The translations under genes and the position numbers were made by a program. Below the pieces are notes generated by a model, which did no database searches, was not told the DNA's origin, and worked only from the letters and a program-made list of their open reading frames with translations. From assembly GCF_029382225.1 (NCBI RefSeq), contig NZ_JARLTC010000021.1, positions 1 through 64,000 on the forward strand: a stretch of 64,000 nucleotides of DNA, written 5' to 3'. This DNA is from Spongiactinospora sp. TRM90649 (GTDB lineage: Bacteria > Actinomycetota > Actinomycetes > Streptosporangiales > Streptosporangiaceae). Shown one piece after another: positions 19,401 through 26,817 of this stretch. Each line of letters starts with the position of its first letter. Position 1 is the stretch's first letter.

Positions 19401-19981
19401 CAGGCGAACACGTCGGCCGAGGGTTCGGCCCGGTCCCCGGTGATGATCTCGGGGGCCATGTAGGTGGGGGTGCCGGTGACCATGCCGGTGGCGGTCAGCC
19501 TGGTCTCGTCGGTGCGGGCGATGCCGAAGTCGATCAGGCGGGGGCCGTCCGGGCCGAGCAGCACGTTGTCCGGCTTGAGGTCGCGGTGCACGACGCCGGC
19601 GGCGTGGATCACGGTCAGCGCGGTCGCCATGGCGATGGCCAGGCGGTGCGTCCCGCCCGCGTCGAGCGGGCCGCCCTCGTTGATCGCGTCGCGCAGGCTC
19701 GGGCCGTCGATGAACTCGCTGACGATGTACGGCCGCGTGGCCTCCATGTCGGAGGCGAGCACCGAGGCGGTGCAGAACGGTGCGACCCGGGAAAGGGCGG
19801 ACAGTTCCCTGGCCATGCGTGCCCGGTCGGCCTCGGCGTGCAGCAATTTGATCGCCACCCGCCGCCCGGCCGGGTCGTAGGCGTCGAAGACGACGCCTTG
19901 TCCGCCCTCCCCCAGACGCCCGGCGAGCAGGTACCCGCCGATGCGCTCAGGGTCGCCGGGGCTCAGTGCTCTGGAAGTCAT
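16448..19981 (-). CDS. Ser/Thr protein kinase with nSTAND-like C-terminal module and WD40 repeats
   Basis: A 1177-aa multidomain protein. The Hanks-type kinase (residues ~15-270) has GEGGQGVVF, K45 in VAIKLL, HRDLKPDN (D134), DFG (D151) and the YMAPE activation-segment end, so it should be active. Residues ~280-445 resemble the winged-helix/linker region of nSTAND1 proteins. A single TM helix (451-470) follows, then the conserved MRLSVAAYRIAPVREAVGAL segment and a long beta-propeller with repeated FxPDGRTLA-type WD40 blades. The P-loop NTPase normally found in nSTAND1 proteins is absent and apparently replaced by the kinase. It is a likely membrane signalling hub; substrates are unknown. Confidence 0.88.
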   Translation of the reverse strand: MTSRALSPGDPERIGGYLLAGRLGEGGQGVVFDAYDPAGRRVAIKLLHAEADRARMARELSALSRVAPFCTASVLASDMEATRPYIVSEFIDGPSLRDAINEGGPLDAGGTHRLAIAMATALTVIHAAGVVHRDLKPDNVLLGPDGPRLIDFGIARTDETRLTATGMVTGTPTYMAPEIITGDRAEPSADVFAWGAIMLYAATGVEPFHADNLGAVMHRVLAVRPDVSPLPESLRPLVTAALSKKPGERPTASGLLLALLGDSDPAEGAKVAEDLRGDASPTLGLLAEGVYSRLPPAGQEVVPEILLRLVSVEDGRLGTRPAARAELGESEAVAQVLREFVSAGLIREERRRERSVVQLSRPGLLMAWTRLREWANGERDGLPVQRRVTEAATLWESGGRKDSDLPQGSVLEEAMAWAATGRRHVTLTPLEADFLNAATVLTRRRARNRRLIAATLAVLLVVALGATVLAEQRRVTVTRQSERLAVQLNEAVARRLAAQAAAMRQGDPASAMRLSVAAYRIAPVREAVGALHDSLTQRETSVITPPAWNFHYTLSVDGTLLVGAGPDAITLHDPVTGRLVRRVAAPGLEASGIAFGATKDHALVDTPRGQRLWDLRTGRERPGNFGEERTKAAFGADGTTMMTFKGDEFLVWDVRDGRELLSVPADEAWDRALGGGRYFATASSSPEGRLRLYDLRTRERMRVPVIAGEMGMINRVALSADGETMAMQSDTGIVLAETVTGKRLKTLPAYGGDAYLWFAPDGRALIVQRDTAVDVIRVSDGVRMLSYRLKAGEIQEQTIRLTPDARSLRLIGPSGAVMTFDVSGELTARQVPKRKALDHVSYPDGASGALSPDGRWAAVGTGPSLRPSGELWDAARGVRRIRMAMPAGETFGNWFATPVFTPDGRTLAVAQGDSPRVHLWDVERGTKLGEITWKGYAATALALTPDGARLAVAASTFTGTDDLHWVQVWRIPSRTPTGPRVPMTAKVLALAYAPSGGVLAGGDTASVLIPPGGGKARGVPKSGEVRALAYAPDGRTLVLGDAAGGVQFFDPATLRPRGPVVPAHPGRTSLLAYAPGGGLLISSGGGDIGLWDTAGGVVRLDGLPAGEGALKDREVLAVAFLDKGAALRVLRADGTITDRPLAPPRVAAEVCRRATAGLTPAEWARYVPEIPYRATCP

Positions 19982-20031
19982 CCACTGTTGGACGTCGCAT
20001 GAGCCCCATTAGTTCTCATTTGTTCAGCCGT

Positions 20032-20769
20032 TCAACGCGGAACGATCCAAATCGCCTTCGCGACGGCCACGAGCGTGCCGTCGCTCTCGTAGATGGCGCT
20101 CCGCGCGCCCAGTTTGCGGCCGTCCCGGCCCGCCGGGGCGCCCACCACCGAGTAGGTGCCGCCCGGGTAGACCCTGCGGTGGACCTGCGCGGTGAGCCTG
20201 CCAAGCAACGCGCGCTCCCCCTTGGGCATGACCGCCCAGCCGCCCACGCAGTCGAGGGCGGCCCAGATCACGGGGACCGGGACCACGCCGTCGTCGGTGA
20301 CGCTGGTCGGCACCCGCCATCCGGCGGCGTACAGGCCGTCCGAGCCCCGCACGGGGCCGGGGAAGATCCGCAGGCCGTCGCCGGGCTCGCGGGCGCCGCA
20401 CACGAAGCACTCGGGGAACGGGTGCCCGGTGAGGCCCGCGAATCCCGCCTCGGCCCTGGCGGCGTCGTTGAACGACACGAACCCCGGCTCGTCGAGCGGT
20501 TCGGCGACCGGGATGGCCTCGACGAGAGCCTGCTCGTCCCGGCACAACGTCACGGCGTTGCCGTGGTTGGCCAGGGCGAGATCGGTGTCCAGCGGCGTCG
20601 GTGCGTGCAGGGTCACCTCCACCGGGGAGCCGCTGGTGTCGCCCGGTTCTCCGTCGCCCAGTGCCCCGGCGACCACGGCGGCGATCCACCCGCCGTTCGC
20701 GGCTGTCTCCGGTCCACGGAAACGCGCCGGTACCGACACCACGGTCCGCAGCTCGGGCGGTGCCGTCAT
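20032..20769 (-). CDS. Hotdog-fold thioesterase-like protein
   Basis: A 245-aa protein that looks like two hotdog halves. The N-terminal motif FRGPETAANGGWIAAVVAGA resembles the substrate-binding NGG loop of acyl-CoA thioesterase-like proteins. A central Cys pair in FPECFVCG precedes a second half with PVIWAALDCVGGWAV and LLGRLTAQVHRRV. Related actinobacterial proteins are uncharacterised. It lies 50 bp upstream of the kinase gene on the same strand. No catalytic residue can be assigned with confidence. Confidence 0.62.
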   Translation of the reverse strand: MTAPPELRTVVSVPARFRGPETAANGGWIAAVVAGALGDGEPGDTSGSPVEVTLHAPTPLDTDLALANHGNAVTLCRDEQALVEAIPVAEPLDEPGFVSFNDAARAEAGFAGLTGHPFPECFVCGAREPGDGLRIFPGPVRGSDGLYAAGWRVPTSVTDDGVVPVPVIWAALDCVGGWAVMPKGERALLGRLTAQVHRRVYPGGTYSVVGAPAGRDGRKLGARSAIYESDGTLVAVAKAIWIVPR

Positions 20770-20900
20770 GCGCTACCCCCTAAATCACCTAGCCAGGTGA
20801 CTCGTTCGATATTTCGGTAAAGAGGACACCTTATCGAGTACCTGTCGCCACAGCTAAACAGACCCGGGTATCCGGCCCGTGAGCCCCGGGTTACGCACAC

Positions 20901-20934
20901 GTGTCCCCCCGCGACCGAGTTCGCGGGGGGACAC
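20901..20934 (-). terminator. Strong hairpin terminator of the ABC exporter operon
   Basis: The 13-nt arms GTGTCCCCCCGCG (20901-20913) and CGCGGGGGGACAC (20922-20934) are exact complements around an 8-nt loop, just past the stop of the permease gene. Confidence 0.85.
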
Positions 20935-20961
20935 ACCCGGGAGCGATGGTTCGCAGGCGGT

Positions 20962-23220
20962 TCAGTAGGCGGCGGTCGCGGCCTCCGCGGGCCGGGAGCG
21001 GGTGACCAGCCACGTCGGGACCCACGTCGCGGCGAGCGTCAGCGCGACGGCCACGCCGACGATGCCCAGGTAGATCACGATCGGCCCGGACGGCAGCGGC
21101 GAGCCCGCCACCGTGATGCTGAACGGCACCAGCGTGACCACCGAGGCGACCGTGCCCAGCACCACCCCGATCACCGCCACCATCAGCCCCTCGATGCCGG
21201 TCATCCGGAGCACCTGCGCCCTGGTGGAGCCGGTCAGCCGCTGCAGGCCGAACTCCCTGCGCCGCGCGGCGGTCACCATCACCTGGGTGTTGACCAGCGC
21301 GATCGCCGTGTAGATCATGATCAGGCCGACCATCAGGTAGTTCACCCACGCCTGCGTCTGCTGCTGCTCGCCGAACCCGGCGGCGGCCTGCTCGCGGTCC
21401 AGCACCCGCACGCCCGGCAGGGCCAGCGTCCCGGGATCGGTGCCGGGGGCGGTGGCGACCAGGATCTGGGCCGGAAGGCCCGAGGTGGTGTGGGGGGCGA
21501 GTATCCGGGCGGGCATCACGAACAGCTCGTCGCCGATGGGGGTGTCCAGCAGCGCGGCCACCCGCAGGCGTACCGCCTGGCCGTCGCCGAGGCGCATGGT
21601 CAGCTCGTCGCCGATGCCCACGCCGCCGCCGATGTTGCGGGCGTGCTCGGCCGACAGGGCCACCGTGTCGCCCTTCAGGCCGGCCAGGGATCCCTCGGTG
21701 ACGCTCAGGGCGGTGGTCTTGGCGGCGGCGTCGGCGGTGACGCCGCGCAGCGGCCAGCCGTCCTCGCGCTGCCAGTTGTCGTGCGGGCTCTCCACGAAGC
21801 CGGTGCTCAGCGCGTACTCCGAGGCCGCGGTGACCCCCGGCGTCGCGCGGACCTCGTCCAGCAGGCCGGGCGGGATGCCCCTGCCGTCCGCGCTCAGCAC
21901 GGCGTCGGCGCGCAGGCCCGCCACGTAGGCGGCCGTGGCGGCGTCGGACTGGGTGGTCTGCATGTACAGGTTGGCGGTGGCCATCCCGGTCGCCAGCATC
22001 ACCGGCGTGATCGCGGCGGCCATCCGGACCGCCCTGGCCCGCGCGTTGAGCACGGCCAGGTAGCCCGCCGGTCCCGACGCCGCCCGGATCGGGCCGGACA
22101 GCAGCCCGATCAGCGCCCTGGACAGCGGCGGCGCGAGCAGCGCCAGGCCGATCGCCCACACCAGCACGGCGGGGCCGGCCGTGCTGCCCGCCAGGGCCTT
22201 GGCCATCACCAGGATGGTGACGAAGGCCAGCGCGACACCGCCCAGCACGCACAGCAGCACGATCGCCAGCCGTCCCCGGCCGAGCCGCCACGCGGGCAGA
22301 GCGGCCTCGGCCAGAGCCTCTGCGGGCTTGGCGTTCGCCGCCCTGCGGGCCGCCGCCAGCGCGGCGACCAGCGTGGTCAGCAGCGAGATCGCGGCCGCGA
22401 CCAGCGCGGGCAGCAGCCCCTGGCGGAACTCCACGACGGGAGGCACCACGCCCGCGGAGACGAGCCGGTCGAACAGCCACCGGCCGAGCAGCGGTCCGGC
22501 GAGACAGCCGAGCAGGGTCGCGCCCGCCGCCACGATCAGGGCCTCGCCGGTGACCATCCTCCGGACCTGCCCCGGCGTGCTGCCGATCGCCCGCAGCAGC
22601 GCCATCTCGCGCAGCCGCTGCTGCACCGACAGGCTCAGCGTGCCGCCCACCACGAACATCGCGATCATGATGCCCAGCGCGCCGAAGACGGCGGACAGGA
22701 TGATCAGGTTCTCCCGGCTGGGCAGGGCCTCGGGGAACTCCGCCAGGCCGCGGTCGTCACCGGTCAGCGCCACGGCGGCGTGCCCCCGAAGCACCGTCGC
22801 CGTGATCCGCTGGGCCAGTTCCTCCGCGTCCTTCGCGTTCTTCGCGTCCTTCGCGCCGACCCCGATCGCGTCGAGCCGCCCGCCGGACGCGTCGTGGACC
22901 GGCTCGACCGACAGCACGCCGGGAACGGCGGCGACGGCCTTGACCAGGCGGGCGTCCAGCGGTACCCGCTCGGCGAAGGTGCCCCACTGGACGTCCTCCT
23001 CCTCGTCGCGCGGGTCGGCCTTGGGCAGGCTGTAGGTCTGGTCGCCGGTGACGACGACCGCCGCGCCCGCCAGCCGGTGCGGCGGGACGGCCAGCGTCAC
23101 CCCGGTGGCGAACAGGCCCCCGCACGCGGTGACGATCGCCGCGCCGATGAACATGGCCGCGAACGTCGCGGCGAAGGCGCTGCTCCGGTGGCGCAGGCTG
23201 CTCAGTGCCAGGCCCCACAT
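20962..23220 (-). CDS. MacB-type ABC transporter permease (two FtsX domains)
   Basis: A 752-aa permease with the duplicated FtsX-like layout: an N-terminal TM helix, an extracytoplasmic domain, three TM helices (residues ~185-330), more helices, a second periplasmic-type domain, and a final three-helix FtsX domain ending ...VTRSRPAEAATAAY. The LLRAIGSTPGQVRRMV and RREFGLQRLTGSTRAQVLRM loops are the characteristic coupling helices. Its ATG overlaps the TGA of the ATPase gene (TGATG), so the two are translationally coupled. The substrate may be a lipid or peptide; not determinable. Confidence 0.92.
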   Translation of the reverse strand: MWGLALSSLRHRSSAFAATFAAMFIGAAIVTACGGLFATGVTLAVPPHRLAGAAVVVTGDQTYSLPKADPRDEEEDVQWGTFAERVPLDARLVKAVAAVPGVLSVEPVHDASGGRLDAIGVGAKDAKNAKDAEELAQRITATVLRGHAAVALTGDDRGLAEFPEALPSRENLIILSAVFGALGIMIAMFVVGGTLSLSVQQRLREMALLRAIGSTPGQVRRMVTGEALIVAAGATLLGCLAGPLLGRWLFDRLVSAGVVPPVVEFRQGLLPALVAAAISLLTTLVAALAAARRAANAKPAEALAEAALPAWRLGRGRLAIVLLCVLGGVALAFVTILVMAKALAGSTAGPAVLVWAIGLALLAPPLSRALIGLLSGPIRAASGPAGYLAVLNARARAVRMAAAITPVMLATGMATANLYMQTTQSDAATAAYVAGLRADAVLSADGRGIPPGLLDEVRATPGVTAASEYALSTGFVESPHDNWQREDGWPLRGVTADAAAKTTALSVTEGSLAGLKGDTVALSAEHARNIGGGVGIGDELTMRLGDGQAVRLRVAALLDTPIGDELFVMPARILAPHTTSGLPAQILVATAPGTDPGTLALPGVRVLDREQAAAGFGEQQQTQAWVNYLMVGLIMIYTAIALVNTQVMVTAARRREFGLQRLTGSTRAQVLRMTGIEGLMVAVIGVVLGTVASVVTLVPFSITVAGSPLPSGPIVIYLGIVGVAVALTLAATWVPTWLVTRSRPAEAATAAY

Positions 23221-23975
23221 CAGATCTCACTCCCCCGGCGGTCCCACGCGCCCAGCTTGGTCATCCGCTCGGCCACCTCGTCGGCCGACGGGTTCCACAG
23301 CGTCCCGGCGAGCACGCCGTCGGCCAGGAACACCACCCGGTCGGCGTAGGAGGCGGCCACCGGGTCGTGGGTGACCATCACGATCGTCTGCCCCGAGGCG
23401 CGCACCGAGTCGCGCAGCAGCTCCAGCACCTCCAGCGCGGTCCGGGTGTCCAGCGCGCCGGTCGGCTCGTCGGCGAAGATCACCGCCGGGTTCGTGACCA
23501 GGGCGCGGGCGATGGCGACCCGCTGCTGCTGCCCGCCCGACAGCTCGGCGGGACGGTGCCCCACCCGCTGGGTCAGCCCGACCCGGTCGAGCACCCTGGC
23601 CACCTCCGCCTCGTCGGGCCGCCGGCCCGCCAGCTTCAGCGGCAGCGTCACGTTCTGCATGACGGTCAGCGCGGGCAGCAGGTTGAACGCCTGGAACACG
23701 AACCCCACCCGGTCCCGGCGTAACCGGGTCAGCGCCGCCTCACCCAGCCTGGTGATCTCGGTGCCGTCGAACTCCACCGAGCCCGAAGTCGGCCGGTCCA
23801 GCCCGGCCGCGCACTGCAGGAAGGTGCTCTTGCCGGATCCCGACGGCCCCATCACGGCCGTGAAGCTCCCCTTGGGAAAGTCGATGGTGATTCCGGCCAG
23901 CGCCTCGACCGCGCCCCCGCCACCGCCGTATGTCTTGCGCACGGCGTCCAGCCGTACCGCGTAGCCTGCGGTCAT
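23220..23975 (-). CDS. ABC transporter ATP-binding protein (MacB/LolD type)
   Basis: A 251-aa ATPase with Walker [11 protein letters not shown]-loop [14 protein letters not shown], signature [15 protein letters not shown], Walker [13 protein letters not shown] and H-loop VTHDP, all intact. LSGGQQQ and EPTGALD are typical of the macrolide/lipoprotein exporter subfamily that pairs with FtsX permeases. It starts at ATG 23975 (MTAGYAVRL); the frame extends upstream but without coding character. The permease follows with a 1-nt overlap. Confidence 0.95.
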   Translation of the reverse strand: MTAGYAVRLDAVRKTYGGGGGAVEALAGITIDFPKGSFTAVMGPSGSGKSTFLQCAAGLDRPTSGSVEFDGTEITRLGEAALTRLRRDRVGFVFQAFNLLPALTVMQNVTLPLKLAGRRPDEAEVARVLDRVGLTQRVGHRPAELSGGQQQRVAIARALVTNPAVIFADEPTGALDTRTALEVLELLRDSVRASGQTIVMVTHDPVAASYADRVVFLADGVLAGTLWNPSADEVAERMTKLGAWDRRGSEI

Positions 23976-24055
23976 TTCCGCTCCTCGGGTCGTTGTGCCG
24001 CAATGCTCCCGAGACAGGCTGACAAGCCACGCACAGCCCGCTGACCACCCGGACG

Positions 24056-24850
24056 TCAGCCCCGCCGCAGGCCCGTCCGCGACAGGTGGGAGTAGGCGGC
24101 TGTGAGGGCGATGGCGACGGTCAGGAGGGTGATGCTGCCGGCGATGTCGAGGACGTAGTGGTTTCCGCTGAGGAGGACGACGGCGGCCATGCCGAGGGGG
24201 AAGAGCCAGGCGAGCCAGGCGGCGCGGGGGTGGGTGGGGCGGAAGGCGGACCAGACGGCGTAGGCGCACCACAGGGACCAGGCGGTGTGCATGCTGGGCA
24301 TCGCCGAGTAGACGTTCTGGCCGCTCTCGATGCCCCGGGCGGCGTGGCCGCCCAGGATGTCGTGCTCGGCGATGATGTCGACGACGCCCGGCAGGGCGAA
24401 GCGCGGGGGCGACATGGGCAGCGCGAAGAAGACGGGCAGCACCAGGAAGCTCATGGCGACGAGGGTCCGGCGGACCCTGACGTAGGCGCCGGCGCGGCGG
24501 ATGAAGATCCACACCAGCACGCAGAGGACCACGAAGTAGTACAGGCGGTAGTACAGCACCACGGGCTGGATGAAGACCGGGTGCTCGGTCAGCCACCGGT
24601 TCGCGCCCAGGGCGATGTCGATGCGCAGGGCCCGCTCGATGGACTGCAGGACTCGCGCGTTGGCGGTGGCGACGGCGGCCTCGCCGGTGGCCGCGCCGTG
24701 CAGCCGGGTGAAGAGCAGGACCACCACCAGCAGAAGCACGATCTCGACGAGAGGAGCGGGCCGCCCCTCCCTCCGCCCGGCCGACACCACCGACCTGACC
24801 CGCGCGCCCAGGCACGCTAATCGCCCGGGGGCCGCCTCACGCGTGCTCAC
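24056..24850 (-). CDS. PAP2-superfamily / inositolphosphotransferase-like membrane protein
   Basis: About 264 aa with six predicted TM helices. The PAP2-like catalytic motifs are YSAMPSMHTAWSLW (C2-type, with His) and GNHYVLDIAGS (C3-type, His and Asp), as in the Aur1/Ipt1-like subfamily common in actinomycetes. Such proteins handle phospholipid or inositol phosphoryl groups in the membrane. The GTG at 24850 (VSTREAAPG) follows an AGGGTGG; GTGs at 24859 and 24877 are alternatives. It is 80 bp downstream of the exporter ATPase on the same strand but is probably separate. Confidence 0.8.
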   Translation of the reverse strand: MSTREAAPGRLACLGARVRSVVSAGRREGRPAPLVEIVLLLVVVLLFTRLHGAATGEAAVATANARVLQSIERALRIDIALGANRWLTEHPVFIQPVVLYYRLYYFVVLCVLVWIFIRRAGAYVRVRRTLVAMSFLVLPVFFALPMSPPRFALPGVVDIIAEHDILGGHAARGIESGQNVYSAMPSMHTAWSLWCAYAVWSAFRPTHPRAAWLAWLFPLGMAAVVLLSGNHYVLDIAGSITLLTVAIALTAAYSHLSRTGLRRG

Positions 24851-24913
24851 GCGGGCCACCCTAGCCGACCCGGCCACGTTTCAGCAGGTGAGCGCTCGCA
24901 CAGCACCGGCCTC

Positions 24914-26275
24914 TCACAGCACCGGAAGGTAGCGGCCCAGTTCGTATTCGGTGACCTGGCGGCGGTAGTCCTGCCATTCGCTGCGCTTGTTGCGCAGGAA
25001 GTAGTCGAAGACGTGTTCGCCGAGGGTTTCGGCGACGAGTTCGCTGCGTTCCATGGCGACGATGGCCTCATCGAGGGACTGGGGCAGGGGGGCGATGCCG
25101 AGGGCGCGGCGTTCGGCGCTGGTGAGGGCCCAGACGTCGTCTTCGGCGCCGGGGGGCATCTCGTAGCCCTCCTCGATGCCCTTCAGGCCGGCGGCCAGGA
25201 TGACCGCGAAGGCGAGGTAGGGGTTGCAGGCGGAGTCGAGGGAGCGGAACTCGATGCGGGTGGAGCCGCTCTTGTGCGGCTTGTACATGGGCACGCGGAC
25301 CAGGGCGGAGCGGTTGTTGTGGCCCCAGCTCACGTAGGCGGGGGCCTCGCCGCCGAGGCCGGCGATGGCCTCGGCGCCGCCCCACAGGCGCTTGTAGGAG
25401 TTGACCCACTGGTTGCAGACGGCGGTGATCTCGGCGGCGTGCCGCAGCAGCCCGCCGATGAAGGAGCGGCCGATCTTGGAGAGCTGGTAGTCGGCGCCCG
25501 GTTCGTAGAAGGCGTTGCGGTCGCCCTCGAACAGGGACATGTGGGTGTGCATGCCGGAGCCGGGGTGCTCGGTGAACGGCTTGGGCATGAAGCTCGCCCA
25601 GACCCCCTGCTCCAGCGCGACCTCCTTCATCACCAGCCGGAAGGTCATGATGTTGTCGGCCGTGGTGAGCGCGTCGGCGTAGCGCAGGTCGATCTCCTGC
25701 TGGCCGGGGGCGCCCTCGTGGTGGCTGAACTCCACCGAGATGCCCATCGACTCCAGCATCATGATCGCGTTGCGCCGGAAGTCGTGGCCGGAGCTGTGCG
25801 GGGTGTGGTCGAAGTAGCCGCCGTCGTCGATCGGCTGGGGCCGCACGCCGGCCTCGGGCCGCCCGCGCAGCAGGAAGAACTCCACCTCGGGGTGGGTGTA
25901 GAAGCTGAAGCCCATGTCGGACGCCTTGGCCAGGGTGCGCTTGAGCACCCAGCGCGGGTCGGCGTGGGACGGCGAGCCGTCGGGCATCAGGATGTCGCAG
26001 AAGATGCGGGCCGCGCCGGGGCTCTCACTGCGCCAGGGCAGGATCTGGAAGGTGGAGGGGTCGGGCTTGGCCAGCATGTCGGACTCGTAGACGCGGGCGA
26101 AGCCCTCGATGGCAGAGCCGTCGAAGCCGATGCCCTCCGCGAAGGCGCCCTCCAGTTCGGCGGGCGCGATGGCGACCGACTTGAGGAACCCCAGCACGTC
26201 GGTGAACCACAGCCGGATGAACCGGATGTCACGCTCTTCCAGGGTGCGAAGAACGAACTCCTGCTGGCGGTCCAA
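24914..26275 (-). CDS. glnA2: Glutamine synthetase-like enzyme, GlnA2 type (no adenylylation Tyr)
   Basis: A 453-aa GSI-alpha-like protein with IGFDGSAIEGFARVYESDM, KPFTEHPGSGMHTHMSLFEG and NPYLAFAVILAAG. It lacks the Tyr of the adenylylation loop (EDDVWALTSAERR in place of the NLYDLPPEE-type loop), so GlnE should not regulate it. Orthologues in M. tuberculosis and S. coelicolor are called GlnA2. In Streptomyces, GlnA2/GlnA3-type enzymes have been linked to gamma-glutamylation of polyamines rather than glutamine supply; that function is inferred here. A GlnR-like half box lies ~90 bp upstream. Confidence 0.9.
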   Translation of the reverse strand: MDRQQEFVLRTLEERDIRFIRLWFTDVLGFLKSVAIAPAELEGAFAEGIGFDGSAIEGFARVYESDMLAKPDPSTFQILPWRSESPGAARIFCDILMPDGSPSHADPRWVLKRTLAKASDMGFSFYTHPEVEFFLLRGRPEAGVRPQPIDDGGYFDHTPHSSGHDFRRNAIMMLESMGISVEFSHHEGAPGQQEIDLRYADALTTADNIMTFRLVMKEVALEQGVWASFMPKPFTEHPGSGMHTHMSLFEGDRNAFYEPGADYQLSKIGRSFIGGLLRHAAEITAVCNQWVNSYKRLWGGAEAIAGLGGEAPAYVSWGHNNRSALVRVPMYKPHKSGSTRIEFRSLDSACNPYLAFAVILAAGLKGIEEGYEMPPGAEDDVWALTSAERRALGIAPLPQSLDEAIVAMERSELVAETLGEHVFDYFLRNKRSEWQDYRRQVTEYELGRYLPVL

Positions 26276-26365
26276 GGCGTCTCCTATCGCTGCCGTGCCG
26301 TACGACCCACATGCCGTGATCAGCGGGAAGACATGTCCGGTCGCCTACCAGTCTGCCCGCTGCGT

Positions 26366-26381
26366 GTTTCGCACACGTTAC
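26366..26381 (-). promoter_or_regulatory. GlnR-like half operator upstream of glnA2
   Basis: Read on the minus strand the site is GTAAC-n6-GAAAC (GTAACGTGTGCGAAAC), a perfect match to one gTnAc-n6-GaAAc unit. It sits 91-106 bp before the glnA2 start. No second unit at 6-nt spacing was found, so binding may be weak. Confidence 0.5.
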
Positions 26382-26666
26382 GACCGGCGGCTGTGAGGCC
26401 CCGCTGACCAGCGGTCGGCGAGTGCCCCGAGTGACGTCTGACGCGCACCACGTTAGTGGCAAGGATGCCGGTAGCGGATGGAGCGCGGCAACCGTCCGAA
26501 AATGCCGTTGAACGACCGTTGATCCGATGGAGATCGGCCGCGCATAGCGTCCACTGCCATACGGGTACGGATCGTCGCGGTTCCGGTGGCCGCGTCCCCC
26601 ACGTCGCGGGGGATCGCGGGCGCCGGTTTCACCTCGCGCGTCCCCGCCCGGGGGAAAGGAGTGCAC
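26382..26666. other. Divergent intergenic region between glnA2 and the SARP locus
   Basis: No supported gene. It contains a small dyad, CCAC-GTTA-GTGG (26448-26459), and must hold the promoter for the rightward small ORF and regulator genes. Together with the half box at 26366 the gap from glnA2 is about 390 bp. Confidence 0.4.
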
Positions 26667-26816
26667 ATGAGAGACGGTGGAGCCACCCGTCGGGTCGGAA
26701 TCGCCGGAAGTGGCGCGATTCGGCGAACGGCCACTTGGAACGCTCCCCCCATGTGGGCAAAGCTGGTGGAAGTTGCCGTATCGATGACGCCCTACCGGGC
26801 TTACGCTAGCGGCTGA
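26667..26816 (+). CDS. Small ORF (49 aa) coupled to the SARP-receiver gene
   Basis: The ATG at 26667 is preceded by GGGGAAAGGAG with a good spacing. The frame encodes 49 residues (MRDGGATRRVGIAGSGAIRR...) and stops one base before the ATG of the regulator at 26818. The regulator itself has no visible Shine-Dalgarno, so translation of this ORF could feed ribosomes to it. No family is recognised. It may be a leader peptide rather than a stable protein. Confidence 0.45.
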   Translation: MRDGGATRRVGIAGSGAIRRTATWNAPPMWAKLVEVAVSMTPYRAYASG

Positions 26817-26817
26817 A

